Assembly (NCBI RefSeq): GCF_022827545.1
Contig: NZ_CP094675.1
Span: forward strand, 1 to 38,978
Source: Hymenobacter tibetensis
GTDB lineage: Bacteria; Bacteroidota; Bacteroidia; Cytophagales; Hymenobacteraceae
DNA: 38,978 nucleotides
Direction of reading: 5' to 3'
In this document: positions 8,601 through 16,369 of the stretch, piece after piece
How positions within the stretch are numbered: position 1 is the stretch's first letter
Layout: each line of letters begins with the position of its first letter
Notes under the pieces: generated by a model
Told to the model about the DNA's origin: nothing
Databases searched by the model: none
What the model saw: the letters and a program-made list of their open reading frames with translations, nothing else
Position numbers and translations under genes: made by a program

Positions 8601-9602
8601 CAAAGGCTGGCCGGCCTCGATAGCCGCCCGCAGCAGGGCAAAGTCGGCCAGCGCGTAGGTGCCGGCCAGCGAGGGCCGCCCGTCGGCGGCCGCGTCGTGC
8701 CGGATGAGGCCCTGGCCGTCGGCCAGCTCGCAGTAGTAGCAGTGGTCGGCCCCGAAGTGCTGGCGGGTCAGGCGCGTCGCCGCTTCCTGGATGGCGGCCG
8801 GGTCGGCCAGCGGACCCAGCGCATCGGCCAGTTGCAGGCGGAAGGCGTCGGCGGCGGCCACGCGGCGCAGGACCACGGCCTCGGCCTGCTTGAGCTCGGT
8901 GATGTCGCGGGCAATGCCGAGCACGGTTTCGACCTGGCCATCGCGCAGCTCGGGCACCAGGCGCGAGTAGTAGACCTCGCCGTGGGGAGTGGGGAACGAG
9001 TTGAAGTGCTCCTGGGGCTGGCCCGTGTCGAACACCCGCTGCAAGGCGGCCATGTAGGGACCCGCAATGGCCTCGGGCTGACCCATCTCGCGGTTGGTGC
9101 GGCCCCGTAATTCAGCCAGGGGCACCCCGGTTTTGTCGGCAAAGGCGGCGTTGGCGTAGCGCAGGCGCAGGTCCGGCCCCCAGCGGGTGAGCACGTCGGG
9201 TGTATTCTCGGCCAGGGCCTGGTACTGCTGCTCCCGGCGCTTTTGCGGCGTGATATCCTGGCCGTGGATCACCCAGCCAGCGGACCGGCGGGTGCTAGAG
9301 AGAGCAATCCATTGCTCCGACTGGGGTAGCCATACTTCGCGGGGCGCTTCTGCCCCCGGCTCGAGCAGCTGCAGCAGCGTCGTCAATACCACCGGCGACA
9401 AGTCGGCCTCGGCCAGGGCCCGTCCCAGGAGCGCGTCGGGCACCGTCCCGCACCAACGAGCCGCCAGCGGATTGACGCGTTGGACAATGCGCTGCTCATC
9501 TACTACCAGCACGCCCCAGGGCAGCGTGTCGAGTAGCTCTTCGGCGGCTCGTAGGGCGGCCTGTAGCGAAGGGTCGGGCGGAGTATGGGGTGTGGAGTTC
9601 AT
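5610..9602 (-). CDS. Large PAS/GAF sensor histidine kinase (HisKA_3 type)
   Basis: A 1330-residue cytosolic sensor without membrane segments. Domains in order: PAS (about 20-115), PAS (125-240), GAF (250-405), PAS (415-535), GAF (545-695), PAS (705-825), a short coiled coil (825-860), PAS (860-970), PAS (985-1100), HisKA_3 (about 1120-1190) and HATPase (1230-1325). The phosphoacceptor is His1136 in the ERRRMAESLHNGIGQ box typical of NarL-linked kinases. The N-box residue is Asn1248, and the G1 box DNGPGFG starts at 1276. Each GAF unit ends in a similar ERTWAAxERxRA linker, so the sensory part grew by duplication. It ends in a 4-bp overlap with its response regulator. Signals sensed are unknown; PAS and GAF units could bind haem, flavin, small ligands or cyclic nucleotides. 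Confidence 0.95.
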   Translation of the reverse strand: MNSTPHTPPDPSLQAALRAAEELLDTLPWGVLVVDEQRIVQRVNPLAARWCGTVPDALLGRALAEADLSPVVLTTLLQLLEPGAEAPREVWLPQSEQWIALSSTRRSAGWVIHGQDITPQKRREQQYQALAENTPDVLTRWGPDLRLRYANAAFADKTGVPLAELRGRTNREMGQPEAIAGPYMAALQRVFDTGQPQEHFNSFPTPHGEVYYSRLVPELRDGQVETVLGIARDITELKQAEAVVLRRVAAADAFRLQLADALGPLADPAAIQEAATRLTRQHFGADHCYYCELADGQGLIRHDAAADGRPSLAGTYALADFALLRAAIEAGQPLVVADVRTAQDVDEGQRQLCLRLQLLSYLNVPVLQNGQPAGVFSLMQSGPRQWTPDEVSLAWEVAERTWAAVERTRAEEALARSEEKYRTLFETMDQGYCLMELVLGERGQVVDIIYRDVNAAFEQQVGFGNVVGKRASEVFPRIEQQWVEGLTRVQQTGVPERVEGYNADAKQWFTVQYSRGGGPGSPFVAAVFTDITARKQQEQQQAFLLRFSDTLRAEMSAPNVADRALEMLGKQLRLDRCYIGLYDLAQDRGLFPHQVGNHRIPSLPAEVRLSDFPDALRVASDRTLRIDDLAHTAGLSDTDRQNLGALGLRALVAATLRRGDAGPQWAIVALSAEVRHWTPGEVALLEEATERTWAALERARADEALRESEARFRAVANLVPDLLWRSTPDSDTTWYNQRWYEYTGQTPAEAARYGWTDALHPDDRAESSHRYHTAVVSGQPLVQEYRIRSAQGEYRWFQVQALPLLSEHGTVTAWYGAATDIHARKLAEQDVRHTEERHRAELEQQVAARTRELQQNRRLLQAVFDASPTAIVVMRLLHDAAGQAEDFEILIFNAFNQQVVGRDDLVGQRFTALFPQTVPHGILARLLHVATTGEPADFEQWYEGEGMQHWFRHIMVRQDGLLVLTSEVITARKTAEQERARTLRLLEQAEAVAGLGSWDYDLLSQEFRWSDGLYQLFGLPLGQPVRPNIYLDYVVDEDRVRAEDLVHRVQTGDGSFEDTLRLRVDGQVKTVRIKSVVLHNAAGQPVRVLGVDLDLSELQRLEADNLRLRLTQQQALFEAVQAAQETERRRMAESLHNGIGQILFATKLRLDQLHAPVLHTLPTLVAARHEADQLLNEAIRQTRVLSHELVPLTLEQFGLPVALRDIGRKMSTPHLRFTCHVLLDEEASALSPTLQLALYRMAQELALNISKHAQGATEANLELETMPGWVLLRAEDNGPGFGAKTTAAGLGLRSIRDRVALLGGQLETGSVPAGGAFVRIRIPLPNPSTS

Positions 9603-10205
9603 GCGAGGCCGGTGAGCCAGTAAAGCTCGTACAAGGAAACCGGTGTAGTAAGCTTACGCAGGTTCTTACCTGCGCGGTTGCTTCGGCACTTATAAGCTGA
9701 ACTATAGCGCGTTAGCCTATACCTGCATGGCCGCGGCGCCCAAGGTGGGCAGTAGCAGTAGCGGGAAGCCCGCTCCGGTGCCGTTCATTGTGGTGGTAAA
9801 CTCGGGCAACCTCTATAGCAGGGGCTGACTCTACAACGAGCACTGGAAAGCTAGCAGGAAGCCACTTGCTACCATCAACAACACAAACGTCGTTTCCCAT
9901 ACGGCTCCAGCAGGTTGCTTGCGGGCCGCGTTACCTCTCTCTACTAATCCGCTTCAGCTCAGGAATTGAAGTCAAGTGCCTAAGTGCAAAAAAATATGGC
10001 CGCAATAAAGTGTTTTGCCACCCGCATCAGGTACGTGAATCGAGTCATTAAAGGTTCGAGAATTGGCAATAGGCTCTGTTTAAGCGCAACAGTCATTCTG
10101 CCTTCGAGCGTTGCTAAGCTGAAGCACGGCATGGCATTCCTTAAAAATATTCAAATGTGAGCCACACATAAAGGGCTATCTTTACCAGACAGTATTTTCA
10201 ACCTC
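9603..10205. other. Gap between kinases; weak transposase-like trace
   Basis: No supported gene. On the minus strand around 9712-9850 an open frame contains VYHHNERHRSGL, faintly like the YN-ERPH-L tail of IS3-family transposases, too weak for a call. A TATCTTTA at 10177 could be a -7 element for the kinase at 10206, but no -33 element is convincing. Confidence 0.25.
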
Positions 10206-11291
10206 ATGTCGGATTTCGCCGCCTTGTACTGGGAACAGGCGGAAGCCAGTGCCCAGGTACATTTTGTCTATGACGTGGCCGCAGCCCGGGTCGTATTTGT
10301 CAATTCGGCCTACGAAACGGTTCTGGGCGGACACCGAGAACAAGTCAACGACGAGTTGGGCGCTTTGCTCGACCGGTTGCACCCCGACGACCGGGCCTAT
10401 CTGGCGCAGTACTGGAAGGTGCTGGTGCGCGGCCAGGTCACGGACGAAGTGGAGGTGCGCTTGTTGCGCCCCAGCCAGTCCGAGCAAACCTTTTGTCTGA
10501 CGCCCTACTGCTCGTCGAAGGGGTCTAGTTCCCTACTGGTCTGTGGCACCCTGCGCGACATTAGCGCAGCCAAGAGCTACCAGCGCAACGCCGACGCGTT
10601 CAATGCACGCAAAAACGCGACCCTGGAAATCCTGTCCCACGACCTGGGCGGCTCGTTCGCCATGATGGAGCAGATTACCGACTACCTCGTCGAGGAAATT
10701 GCGGTGGCGGCCGATAGTCAGGCTGCCAAGCTGCTGCAGGTGCTGCAAAATACCAGCCGCAACAGCCTGAAACTGATTCGGGACTTAGTGGCCATCGAAT
10801 TTTTGTCGGGCGTCGACGCGGACCTCCAGCTCGAGCGGGTGGAGGTTGGGGCAGTGCTGCGCGAACCGTTAGAGCAACTCAAGCTCGGGCAGGGGGTGCT
10901 AGGCTTTCACTTCGCGTACGCCCTGCCCCCGGAGCCAGTATACGCCCACCTCGACGTGAACAAGTTCAACCAGGTACTCACCAACCTGGTCAGCAACGCC
11001 TTCAAGTTTACGCCTGATGGTGGGCAGGTCGCGGTGCAGGTCGAAACAGGCCCAGACTGCGTACGCTTCCACGTCCGCGACGACGGGGTGGGCATTCCGG
11101 CAGCCCTGCAGCCCCATCTATTTGAGCGCTTCACGTCGGCTCGCCGGCCGGGCCTGCGCGGCGAGCCCACCACGGGCCTAGGCCTCTCCTTGTGCCAGAC
11201 CATCGTCGAGTGGCACCGCGGCACGATTGCGGTAGTGAGCGCCGAGGGCAGCGGTAGCACGTTCACCGTGGAAATACCACTGGCTTTGTAA
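10206..11291 (+). CDS. PAS-domain sensor histidine kinase (361 aa)
   Basis: A soluble kinase with an N-terminal PAS domain (about 15-125, including FVYDVAAARVVFVNSAYE and HPDDRAYLAQYW), a HisKA helix with His145 in ILSHDLGGSF, and a HATPase domain (about 245-360) with an N-box (NLVSNAFKFTPDGG), a G1 box (DDGVGIP) and a G2 box (GLGLSLC). The H-box lacks the usual proline (HDLGGS instead of HDLxxP), which may alter helix bending or phosphatase activity. The ATG at 10206 follows an AT-rich leader. No response regulator is adjacent on this strand. The signal and partner are unknown. Confidence 0.92.
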   Translation: MSDFAALYWEQAEASAQVHFVYDVAAARVVFVNSAYETVLGGHREQVNDELGALLDRLHPDDRAYLAQYWKVLVRGQVTDEVEVRLLRPSQSEQTFCLTPYCSSKGSSSLLVCGTLRDISAAKSYQRNADAFNARKNATLEILSHDLGGSFAMMEQITDYLVEEIAVAADSQAAKLLQVLQNTSRNSLKLIRDLVAIEFLSGVDADLQLERVEVGAVLREPLEQLKLGQGVLGFHFAYALPPEPVYAHLDVNKFNQVLTNLVSNAFKFTPDGGQVAVQVETGPDCVRFHVRDDGVGIPAALQPHLFERFTSARRPGLRGEPTTGLGLSLCQTIVEWHRGTIAVVSAEGSGSTFTVEIPLAL

Positions 11292-11348
11292 GGCTACTCC
11301 AGCAGGCAACCAGCGCCCGAAGACGATCCGACGAGCGAAAGCTGGACG

Positions 11349-11435
11349 CTACGGCGGCAAGGGAATGCGGCTGCGCATGTATGTCCCGCCAGTAGGCACT
11401 GCACCAGTTTCCTGTTGCCCCCCGAGCAGGGCCAC
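11349..11435 (-). pseudogene. C-terminal remnant of a HisKA_3-type histidine kinase
   Basis: Reading the minus strand from 11435 to a TAG at 11349 gives VALLGGQQETGAVPTGGTYM followed by RSRIPLPP. The same region of the intact kinase at 5610-9602 reads VALLGGQLETGSVPAGGAFV then RIRIPLPN, so this is the last 28 residues of a close relative. Upstream the similarity stops at once, although the frame stays open to an ATG at 11459. The rest of that kinase and any regulator partner are gone. It lies tail-to-tail with the kinase at 10206. Confidence 0.72.
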
Positions 11436-11829
11436 CCAACTAGGCTCCTCCGAAGACATCAAGTAACACCCTAGCGCTAACTGATACCGGACAAAAAGTC
11501 AAGGCGCCGTTGCAGAACAGCCAGTAGTGGATTGAATGAAGCACAAGGGCGAATAGAGAATTGTTTCAGTGTTTTTGCTACGTGAGCAACGCGTTGTGAA
11601 AGCACCAAAGCCCACTCGGCTTACAGTTACGGGCTCCTTTAGACCCTGAAAGAGGGCAGTGGAAACCGATGCTTATCCTGTTCGATCAAGCATTCGGTTG
11701 TTTAACGAGCGTTGAGAACTATATTCCCGCGCTTAATCCCTTGCGCCGAAAGTGTTACCCTTATAGTGTTATGATATCTGCATTTAATGCTATGTTTAGC
11801 TTACGTCAGCTAATACTTATTCATGCACT
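11436..11829. other. Gap without a supported gene
   Basis: The region becomes AT-rich towards 11829 and probably holds the promoter of the next gene. An open frame at 11669-11896 runs into that gene in another frame and has no coding character. Confidence 0.3.
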
Positions 11830-12234
11830 ATGGAGAAGCCTATCTTGCTGCCGGCCGGGGAGTTGCAAATCTGTCCCGAAGGCTATATTCACCTGATTTG
11901 GGCCCCGGAGTCGCTGGATTCTGACGCCGCGCAGGCGGTATTTACTGAAGTGCTGCGCCTCTTGCAACGTACGGGGTACAGCAAGCTGCTGACTGATCAG
12001 CGGCAGCGGGCTACCGCGAGCGAAGCGTATATGGGCTGGCTGCTCGCCATCTGGCTCACGCAGGTCGGCGGTGGGGGGCACCTGACCCACGTGGCCGTAG
12101 TGCCGGCACGGGCGCTCGATTTACGCCTGCAAGCCGTGGATGTGTGCCGGCAAGGTCAGTACCGTTACGGGATTATGAGCCAGTTTTTCGACACGCCTGA
12201 GGCAGCCAGCCAATGGCTGCTAACCTCGGGCTAA
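11830..12234 (+). CDS. Small SpoIIAA/STAS-like protein of unknown role
   Basis: A 134-residue soluble protein starting at ATG 11830. The pattern fits the SpoIIAA-like/STAS fold seen in many small Bacteroidota proteins: an N-terminal strand pair, an amphipathic helix (AAQAVFTEVLRLLQRTG), a KLLTDQRQR strand end and loop, a long helix with MGWLLAIWLTQVGGGG, the strand HLTHVAVVPAR, and a C-terminal helix after FDTPEAASQWL. No active site is visible. It may be a sensor or scaffold coupled to the surrounding kinases, but that is inference from context. Confidence 0.7.
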   Translation: MEKPILLPAGELQICPEGYIHLIWAPESLDSDAAQAVFTEVLRLLQRTGYSKLLTDQRQRATASEAYMGWLLAIWLTQVGGGGHLTHVAVVPARALDLRLQAVDVCRQGQYRYGIMSQFFDTPEAASQWLLTSG

Positions 12235-12270
12235 GGGGGCGTTCTTCCTAAGAGTAGGTCCAAGGCTCAC

Positions 12271-12451
12271 TCACGCCGCAGCGTTGCTCTGCTGGAGCAG
12301 CTTCCCCAACAAGACCCGTGCTTTAAACAAATGGGCCTTTACGGTGCCCACCGGTGCCTGCATTTGCCGCCACCTCCTCGTAGCTGAATTCCTCGAAGTA
12401 GCGCAACCGTACTAGCCGCTCGTACTTCGGGGGAAGTTGCCTTACTACCTG
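12271..12451 (-). pseudogene. ECF sigma-factor region 4 remnant, frameshifted
   Basis: From 12451 the minus strand reads QVVRQLPPKYERLVRLRYFE then EFSYEEVA, and after a frame change near 12361-12366 it continues as QMQAPVGTVKAHLFKARVLL to a TGA at 12271. Together this is a typical sigma-70 region 4 helix-turn-helix (EEVA-x-GTVKAHLFKAR). Region 2 and the N-terminus are absent, since the frame is closed by a TGA just upstream. The gene is therefore broken by truncation and by a frameshift and cannot make a working sigma factor. Confidence 0.8.
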
Positions 12452-12753
12452 TCAGACTAACGTCATACGCTACGCTGAGCAAGGCTTGGTGGGGACTGGA
12501 TGCCGGATATGGGACAGTAAGTATTATATACAGTATTTAACATATACACACTTGCCAAAATCCTCGTTTTAGCGGCTTTTCTACATAGCGATTCTCTTCC
12601 CTAGACACCTTGACAGTAGGCCAATATATCAAAACTTCCTGGCCTACCTCGCTTCCCTACTGTTCTCACAACAAAGCAGTCAAAAACCGGGGCCAAGAAG
12701 TCAGACCAGAAAGAAAACGGGGTTTATCTTTATGAACCCGGCTTTCTGACACC
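12452..12753. other. AT-rich gap before the recombinase
   Basis: No gene is visible. The stretch around 12515-12560 is AT-rich and could hold the promoter or a recombination site for the serine recombinase that follows; I could not define crossover repeats by eye. Confidence 0.3.
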
Positions 12754-13323
12754 ATGAATAAAACCTTCGGCTATGCACGCGCCTCCACCGTCGCCCAGAA
12801 CTTGGATACGCAGCTCGACATCCTAGCCAAGGCTGGGTGTGATCACATCTTCCAAGATAAAATCATGGGGATGAGTCTGCAGCGTCCAGCACTCGACGAG
12901 ATGCTCGATTTACTACGGGAAGGCGATATGGTGCTCGTAGCTCGATTCTTTCGTTTAGGTCGTAGCCGCGACCATGTGATTCACTTGGTCAATTTGTTTT
13001 ACCAGCGGGGCATTCATTTCAAGGCGCTTGATCTAGGTATTGACACGACTACGCCCGCGGGCAAGTTTATGCTCTCCATCTTCGCCTCGCCGGCTGAGTA
13101 CGACCGGGAAAGCATTTTGGAAAAGACTCGGGCAAGACAACAGTTGGCCGCCGCACAGGGTAGACATATCGGTCGTCCCAAGGGACTCGATACTGAGAAT
13201 TTAGCTAAAGTCAAGAAAGCGCTGGACAAGGGCTTATCAGTGGCGGAAACGGTGAACTTGACTGGTATGAGCCTTTCCAGTGTCAAACGCTATCGTAAGC
13301 ATTTGCAAGCAGTGATGGGTTAG
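12754..13323 (+). CDS. Serine recombinase (resolvase/invertase family)
   Basis: A 189-residue small serine recombinase. The catalytic domain starts with FGYARASTVAQNLDTQ, with Ser11 as nucleophile and Arg9 nearby. Further family landmarks are the RPALDEML helix, the FFRLGRSRDH segment (the usual Asp before RLGRS is Phe here), and IDTTTPAGKFMLSIFA leading into the long dimer helix E. The C-terminal helix-turn-helix (about 150-185) contains SVAETVNLTGMSLSSVKRYR. Such enzymes invert or resolve DNA at short repeated sites. The next feature downstream is a tRNA-end-like sequence and a tyrosine integrase, so it sits at the edge of an apparent mobile element. Confidence 0.92.
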   Translation: MNKTFGYARASTVAQNLDTQLDILAKAGCDHIFQDKIMGMSLQRPALDEMLDLLREGDMVLVARFFRLGRSRDHVIHLVNLFYQRGIHFKALDLGIDTTTPAGKFMLSIFASPAEYDRESILEKTRARQQLAAAQGRHIGRPKGLDTENLAKVKKALDKGLSVAETVNLTGMSLSSVKRYRKHLQAVMG

Positions 13324-13363
13324 GACAAGAAATAGTAGAGCCGTATTGCGACGATAAGACCAA

Positions 13364-13388
13364 ACTGGTTCGATTCCCGTCTCTGGTA
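13364..13388 (+). other. tRNA 3'-end-like sequence, candidate attachment site
   Basis: The bases fit a T-arm plus 3' acceptor strand: a 5-bp T-stem with one mismatch around the TTCGATT loop, then 7 acceptor bases and a discriminator A. No 5' half of a tRNA is found upstream. A lone tRNA 3' end directly before a tyrosine integrase is the usual footprint of an att site. The partner copy is not visible in this window. Confidence 0.5.
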
Positions 13389-13411
13389 CTTTTTGGCCTT
13401 CGGGCTAGGCT

Positions 13412-13465
13412 GAAGCCGCCTCAAACCTCGTTTCCGAGCTGGAAACGAAGGTTTGAGGCGGCTTC
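13412..13465 (+). terminator. 24-bp hairpin before the integrase
   Basis: Arms 13412-13435 and 13441-13465 pair fully except for one bulged A, around a GAGCT loop, followed by TTTTCGTT. It could terminate transcription coming from the recombinase side and insulate the integrase. Confidence 0.7.
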
Positions 13466-13497
13466 TTTTCGTTACTTGTTTACCAAATGTTTACCAC

Positions 13498-14796
13498 GTG
13501 AGTTTTTCCGCTACGATCAACCTCCGTAAACCTGCGCAGAAGAATGGCCTGAACACCTTGCGCCTGCAAGTCATCATTCACCGCAAAGTGGCCAACATCC
13601 CGCTCGAGCTGGCGTGGCCTGAGCGCCTATTCGACGAGGAGGCCGGCCGGTGCTTAGACAAGCTGCCGAGGAAAAAACAAGGGGCCGGCTACAACGAGCT
13701 GCTTGCCCGCACCGAAGCCGCAGTGGGTGGTCCACTCGCCGGTAAGGCCGCCGACAACAATCTGCTCATCGGCCAAGTCCGGGCCAAAGCCAATGAAATT
13801 TTCGTGCGCTACCGACTCCAACCGGAGTTGGTGCTCACGGCCGACGAGTTCCTGCGTCAGTATAATACGACTGCCAGCGGCTCCGACTTCCTGGGCTATA
13901 TGGAGACGCGCATAGCCGAGCGGTATAAGAAAGGCCAGATCATCGAGAACACGCGAAAAAGCCACACCTCGACCCTGCGCAAGTTGCAGGAGTTCGCTCG
14001 TACCCTGCCCTCTAATAAGAGTTGCCTTAGGGATGGCACTAAGCCAGTAACCATCCCATTCAATTCCTTCACGCACAAATTTGCTGGCGACTTCGATGCA
14101 TGGCTCAAGAAAGCGCATAAAAGCTGCACCAACACTCGAAGCGGGCGACATCGGAACGTGAAAGCCTACCTGGAACTGGCTCGCCGCGATAAAATCACGT
14201 TTGATGATCCTTACGCCTACTTTGTCAATACAACGGTAAACGGCAAGTGGAAGGCGCTAGGCGAAGAAGAGCTGGCCGCGCTGGAGACCTATTACGCCAG
14301 CACCGAAGTGGGGTCGACCCACCGGCGCATGCTCCAGAAGTTTCTCTTCAGCTGCAACTGCGGCCTGCGCCTCGGTGACCTGAAGCGCATGGGGGAAGCC
14401 AAGGTAAACGGACAGTTGGTCGAACTCAAGGTGCAGAAGACGTTCCGCTACGATGAGAAGGAAACTTTGCTGCCCATCACCAAGAAAGCCTTGAGCTACT
14501 TGCAGGCCAGCCGCGAGGAGAACGGTACCGAGGGCTTTTTCCTCTATACCGACCAGTACACCAACCGGGCCTTGCAGAAAATAGCCCTGTGGCTAGGCAT
14601 CAAAACCAAGATTCACCACCACATCGGCCGCGAGACGTTTGCCACCAACTTCATCCGACGAGGCGGCAAGGTCGAAGTACTCCAGAAGCTAATGGGCCAC
14701 AAGAAGCTAAGTATGACGATGAAATACGTACACGTCGACGAGGCCATGAAGCAGGCCGAAATTGACCGACTGGATGCGCTCGACGACGCAGCATAG
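13498..14796 (+). CDS. Tyrosine recombinase/phage-type integrase
   Basis: A Bacteroidota-style site-specific integrase of 432 residues. The chosen start is GTG at 13498 (VSFSATINLRK), because the longer TTG start at 13453 lies inside the hairpin. It has an N-terminal arm-binding domain (1-100), a SAM-like core-binding domain (about 125-240) and a catalytic domain. Catalytic residues are all present: Arg291 (NCGLRLGDL), His375 and Arg378 (HIGRETFA), His401 (MGHKKLSMT) and the nucleophile Tyr410 (KYVHVDE). It cuts and joins DNA through a 3'-phosphotyrosine link. The tRNA-end-like sequence just upstream suggests it inserted this segment at a tRNA gene. A four-codon ATG-TGA mini-frame overlaps the GTG. 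Confidence 0.93.
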   Translation: MSFSATINLRKPAQKNGLNTLRLQVIIHRKVANIPLELAWPERLFDEEAGRCLDKLPRKKQGAGYNELLARTEAAVGGPLAGKAADNNLLIGQVRAKANEIFVRYRLQPELVLTADEFLRQYNTTASGSDFLGYMETRIAERYKKGQIIENTRKSHTSTLRKLQEFARTLPSNKSCLRDGTKPVTIPFNSFTHKFAGDFDAWLKKAHKSCTNTRSGRHRNVKAYLELARRDKITFDDPYAYFVNTTVNGKWKALGEEELAALETYYASTEVGSTHRRMLQKFLFSCNCGLRLGDLKRMGEAKVNGQLVELKVQKTFRYDEKETLLPITKKALSYLQASREENGTEGFFLYTDQYTNRALQKIALWLGIKTKIHHHIGRETFATNFIRRGGKVEVLQKLMGHKKLSMTMKYVHVDEAMKQAEIDRLDALDDAA

Positions 14797-14830
14797 TTCC
14801 TATCTTTCCAGTGCTTTTAAATATGATAAA

Positions 14831-15262
14831 ATGGAAAAGGAACAATTAACAATGCAATTGCGGGACCTGGTAAAATACTCTAAGGAAGTAGCAAGACTTC
14901 AAAAGGCTTTAAATAGCATAGAGCCTTTTGACCTAAGCACTGTGGGTGATAAAGGGCTATTAAATATTGACGATATCACTAAAGCAGAGGCATATGAAGA
15001 TCGTGTTGAAATGGCAAAAGAAGCCCTCCGTGTTGCTAAAGAAACATACGATAAGCAAGCGACAAGATTCATTGTAGATCTACCTCTGATTATTTCAGAT
15101 TTGATACGTTATCAAAAGTTTGTTCTTCATGCACAGTGGGTAACCCAAGATAGCTTCCGAACGAAATATGGCCCATATGCAGCTTATATTGACAACAAAG
15201 AGCTCATTGTTGAGGAATTCAAAAATTTCGAAGAATTAGAATTTGCTTTCCATAATAGATAA
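14831..15262 (+). CDS. AT-rich orphan protein (143 aa)
   Basis: The ATG at 14831 starts MEKEQLTMQLRDL. The protein is mostly helical and charged, with likely coiled-coil stretches at 1-30 and 55-80 and no signal peptide or membrane segment. I do not recognise the family. Its base composition is far more AT-rich than the integrase before it, which points to a separate origin as cargo of the element. It is followed directly by a good terminator, so it is probably transcribed alone or together with the integrase. Confidence 0.7.
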   Translation: MEKEQLTMQLRDLVKYSKEVARLQKALNSIEPFDLSTVGDKGLLNIDDITKAEAYEDRVEMAKEALRVAKETYDKQATRFIVDLPLIISDLIRYQKFVLHAQWVTQDSFRTKYGPYAAYIDNKELIVEEFKNFEELEFAFHNR

Positions 15263-15264
15263 TT

Positions 15265-15299
15265 AAAAAGGCCCGTTCCGACTTGGAATGGGCCTTTTT
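15265..15299 (+). terminator. Intrinsic terminator, probably bidirectional
   Basis: A 15-bp stem (AAAAAGGCCC arm against GGGCCTTTTT) with one G-T pair surrounds a 5-base loop. A-run and T-run flank the GC core, so it can end transcription from both converging genes. Confidence 0.88.
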
Positions 15300-15320
15300 C
15301 GTGGGTGCTCGTTCAGTATA

Positions 15321-15695
15321 CTATGAGCGGGTGCCGTTTTTCATAGCGCGACTTCTGCCGTTGTCTTGCCTGAGGTCGCGGTTGTCGCGCCTGTTCTGGC
15401 GCCGGTAATAGCGCCTGGCTCTTTCGTATCGCCGGCCAACCCGACGTGCCTGGCGGTAATCATAGCGCGGCGGCTCCGAGTACTCCACGCGCACCATTGC
15501 CTCAGGCATAGGCGCCGCCTGCACGTGCAGGGCGGTGCCAGCTGGCGTGTGCAGGAATAAGCCCTCAATAACATGAATCTTGGTGGTGTCGTCGAGCGCC
15601 ACCAGCTCGATGTGCAAGTCAGGCATTTTTGCCTGCACTTCTGCCTGAATCAACAGAGCCGCTGCCAGGCTGGCAACAACTAGATAAATTTTCAT
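15321..15695 (-). CDS. Exported basic protein of unknown role
   Basis: The 124-residue product begins with a signal peptide (about 1-22, MKIYLVVASLAAALLIQAEV then QAK). The mature part has a short beta-rich region (30-75) and then a strongly basic tail rich in Arg, Tyr, Asn and Asp (RRYERARRYYRRQNRRDNRD). The tail could bind nucleic acid, exopolymer or the cell wall, or be disordered. I do not recognise the family. Its GC content matches the host-like genes rather than the AT-rich cargo beside it. Confidence 0.65.
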   Translation of the reverse strand: MKIYLVVASLAAALLIQAEVQAKMPDLHIELVALDDTTKIHVIEGLFLHTPAGTALHVQAAPMPEAMVRVEYSEPPRYDYRQARRVGRRYERARRYYRRQNRRDNRDLRQDNGRSRAMKNGTRS

Positions 15696-15769
15696 ACGCT
15701 GGGATAAGAGGTTAGCAATGAGTTGAAGAACTCAAAGCTGCCTCCCGCTCCAGCGAGTAAAAAGGACAG

Positions 15770-16369
15770 TTAGCTAACAAGCGGCATGGTATCGAGCAGC
15801 ACCTTGCCAACTGTAGTAGCGGATATATTCAGCGCCGTAGCAATAGCCCGGTTGGAAATACCTGTTTCCTTCAGCCGCCTCACCTGCTCCACTAATTTCG
15901 CATCGACACCTGGTCGGCCCAACTTGGTGCCCTTTGCCACGGTCCTCGCCAGCCCGGCTTTGGTTCTCTCCCCCAAGCGCACCTGCTCCTGCTTAGCGAT
16001 GGTGGCCAAGATGCTGATGATGGCATCCTTAAACATGCCAGTGCTATCGAGGTATTGTTCGGTGTAGCTCTTAAACTGCACACCAGCTAAGGATAGCTTT
16101 TGTAAGTGGTTGAGGGTTTCTACTACTCCTTCCCGGCTGAAACGGTCGAGAGCCCAGAAAAGCACCACGTCGAAGCGACGTTGGTGAGCATCCTGAAAGA
16201 GGTGCTTGAACTGCGGCCGGTCAGCCTTACCCCCCGACTCGGTATCGAGGTACTCTTTACATATAGTATAGCCGAGCCGCTCGGCGAAGGCCCGCAGTTC
16301 ACGTAGCTGGTTTTCGTTGTCCTGGCCTTTGTCGCGGGTGCTCACACGGGCATAGATTGCAGCTGTCAC
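15770..16369 (-). CDS. Serine recombinase (resolvase family), last gene of the ImmA operon
   Basis: A 199-residue resolvase-type recombinase. It has AIYARVSTRDKGQDNENQ with nucleophile Ser10, then YLDTESGGKADRPQF, the catalytic FWALDRFSREG segment, helix E and a C-terminal helix-turn-helix (SNRAIATALNISATTVGKVL). The start is a GTG at 16369 that overlaps the stop of the 166-residue gene as GTGA, so translation is coupled. It therefore belongs to the same operon as the XRE/metallopeptidase gene, an uncommon setting that suggests its activity is controlled by that sensor. Its sites are unknown. Confidence 0.92.
   Translation of the reverse strand: MTAAIYARVSTRDKGQDNENQLRELRAFAERLGYTICKEYLDTESGGKADRPQFKHLFQDAHQRRFDVVLFWALDRFSREGVVETLNHLQKLSLAGVQFKSYTEQYLDSTGMFKDAIISILATIAKQEQVRLGERTKAGLARTVAKGTKLGRPGVDAKLVEQVRRLKETGISNRAIATALNISATTVGKVLLDTMPLVS

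Noticed and set aside
5968..9110. Long plus-strand frames opposite the large kinase, up to 376 codons
   Set aside because: They are antisense shadows of a high-GC gene; composition is rich in His, Arg and Gly with no family features.
9712..9900. Minus-strand frame with VYHHNERHRSGL, like an IS3 transposase tail
   Set aside because: The match is a few residues, with no DDE motif or terminal repeats.
13364..13388. Complete tRNA gene
   Set aside because: No D-arm, anticodon arm or 5' acceptor strand is found upstream.
13453..13497. Longer integrase N-terminus from TTG
   Set aside because: The start lies within the 13412-13465 hairpin, and the added residues do not resemble integrase N-termini.
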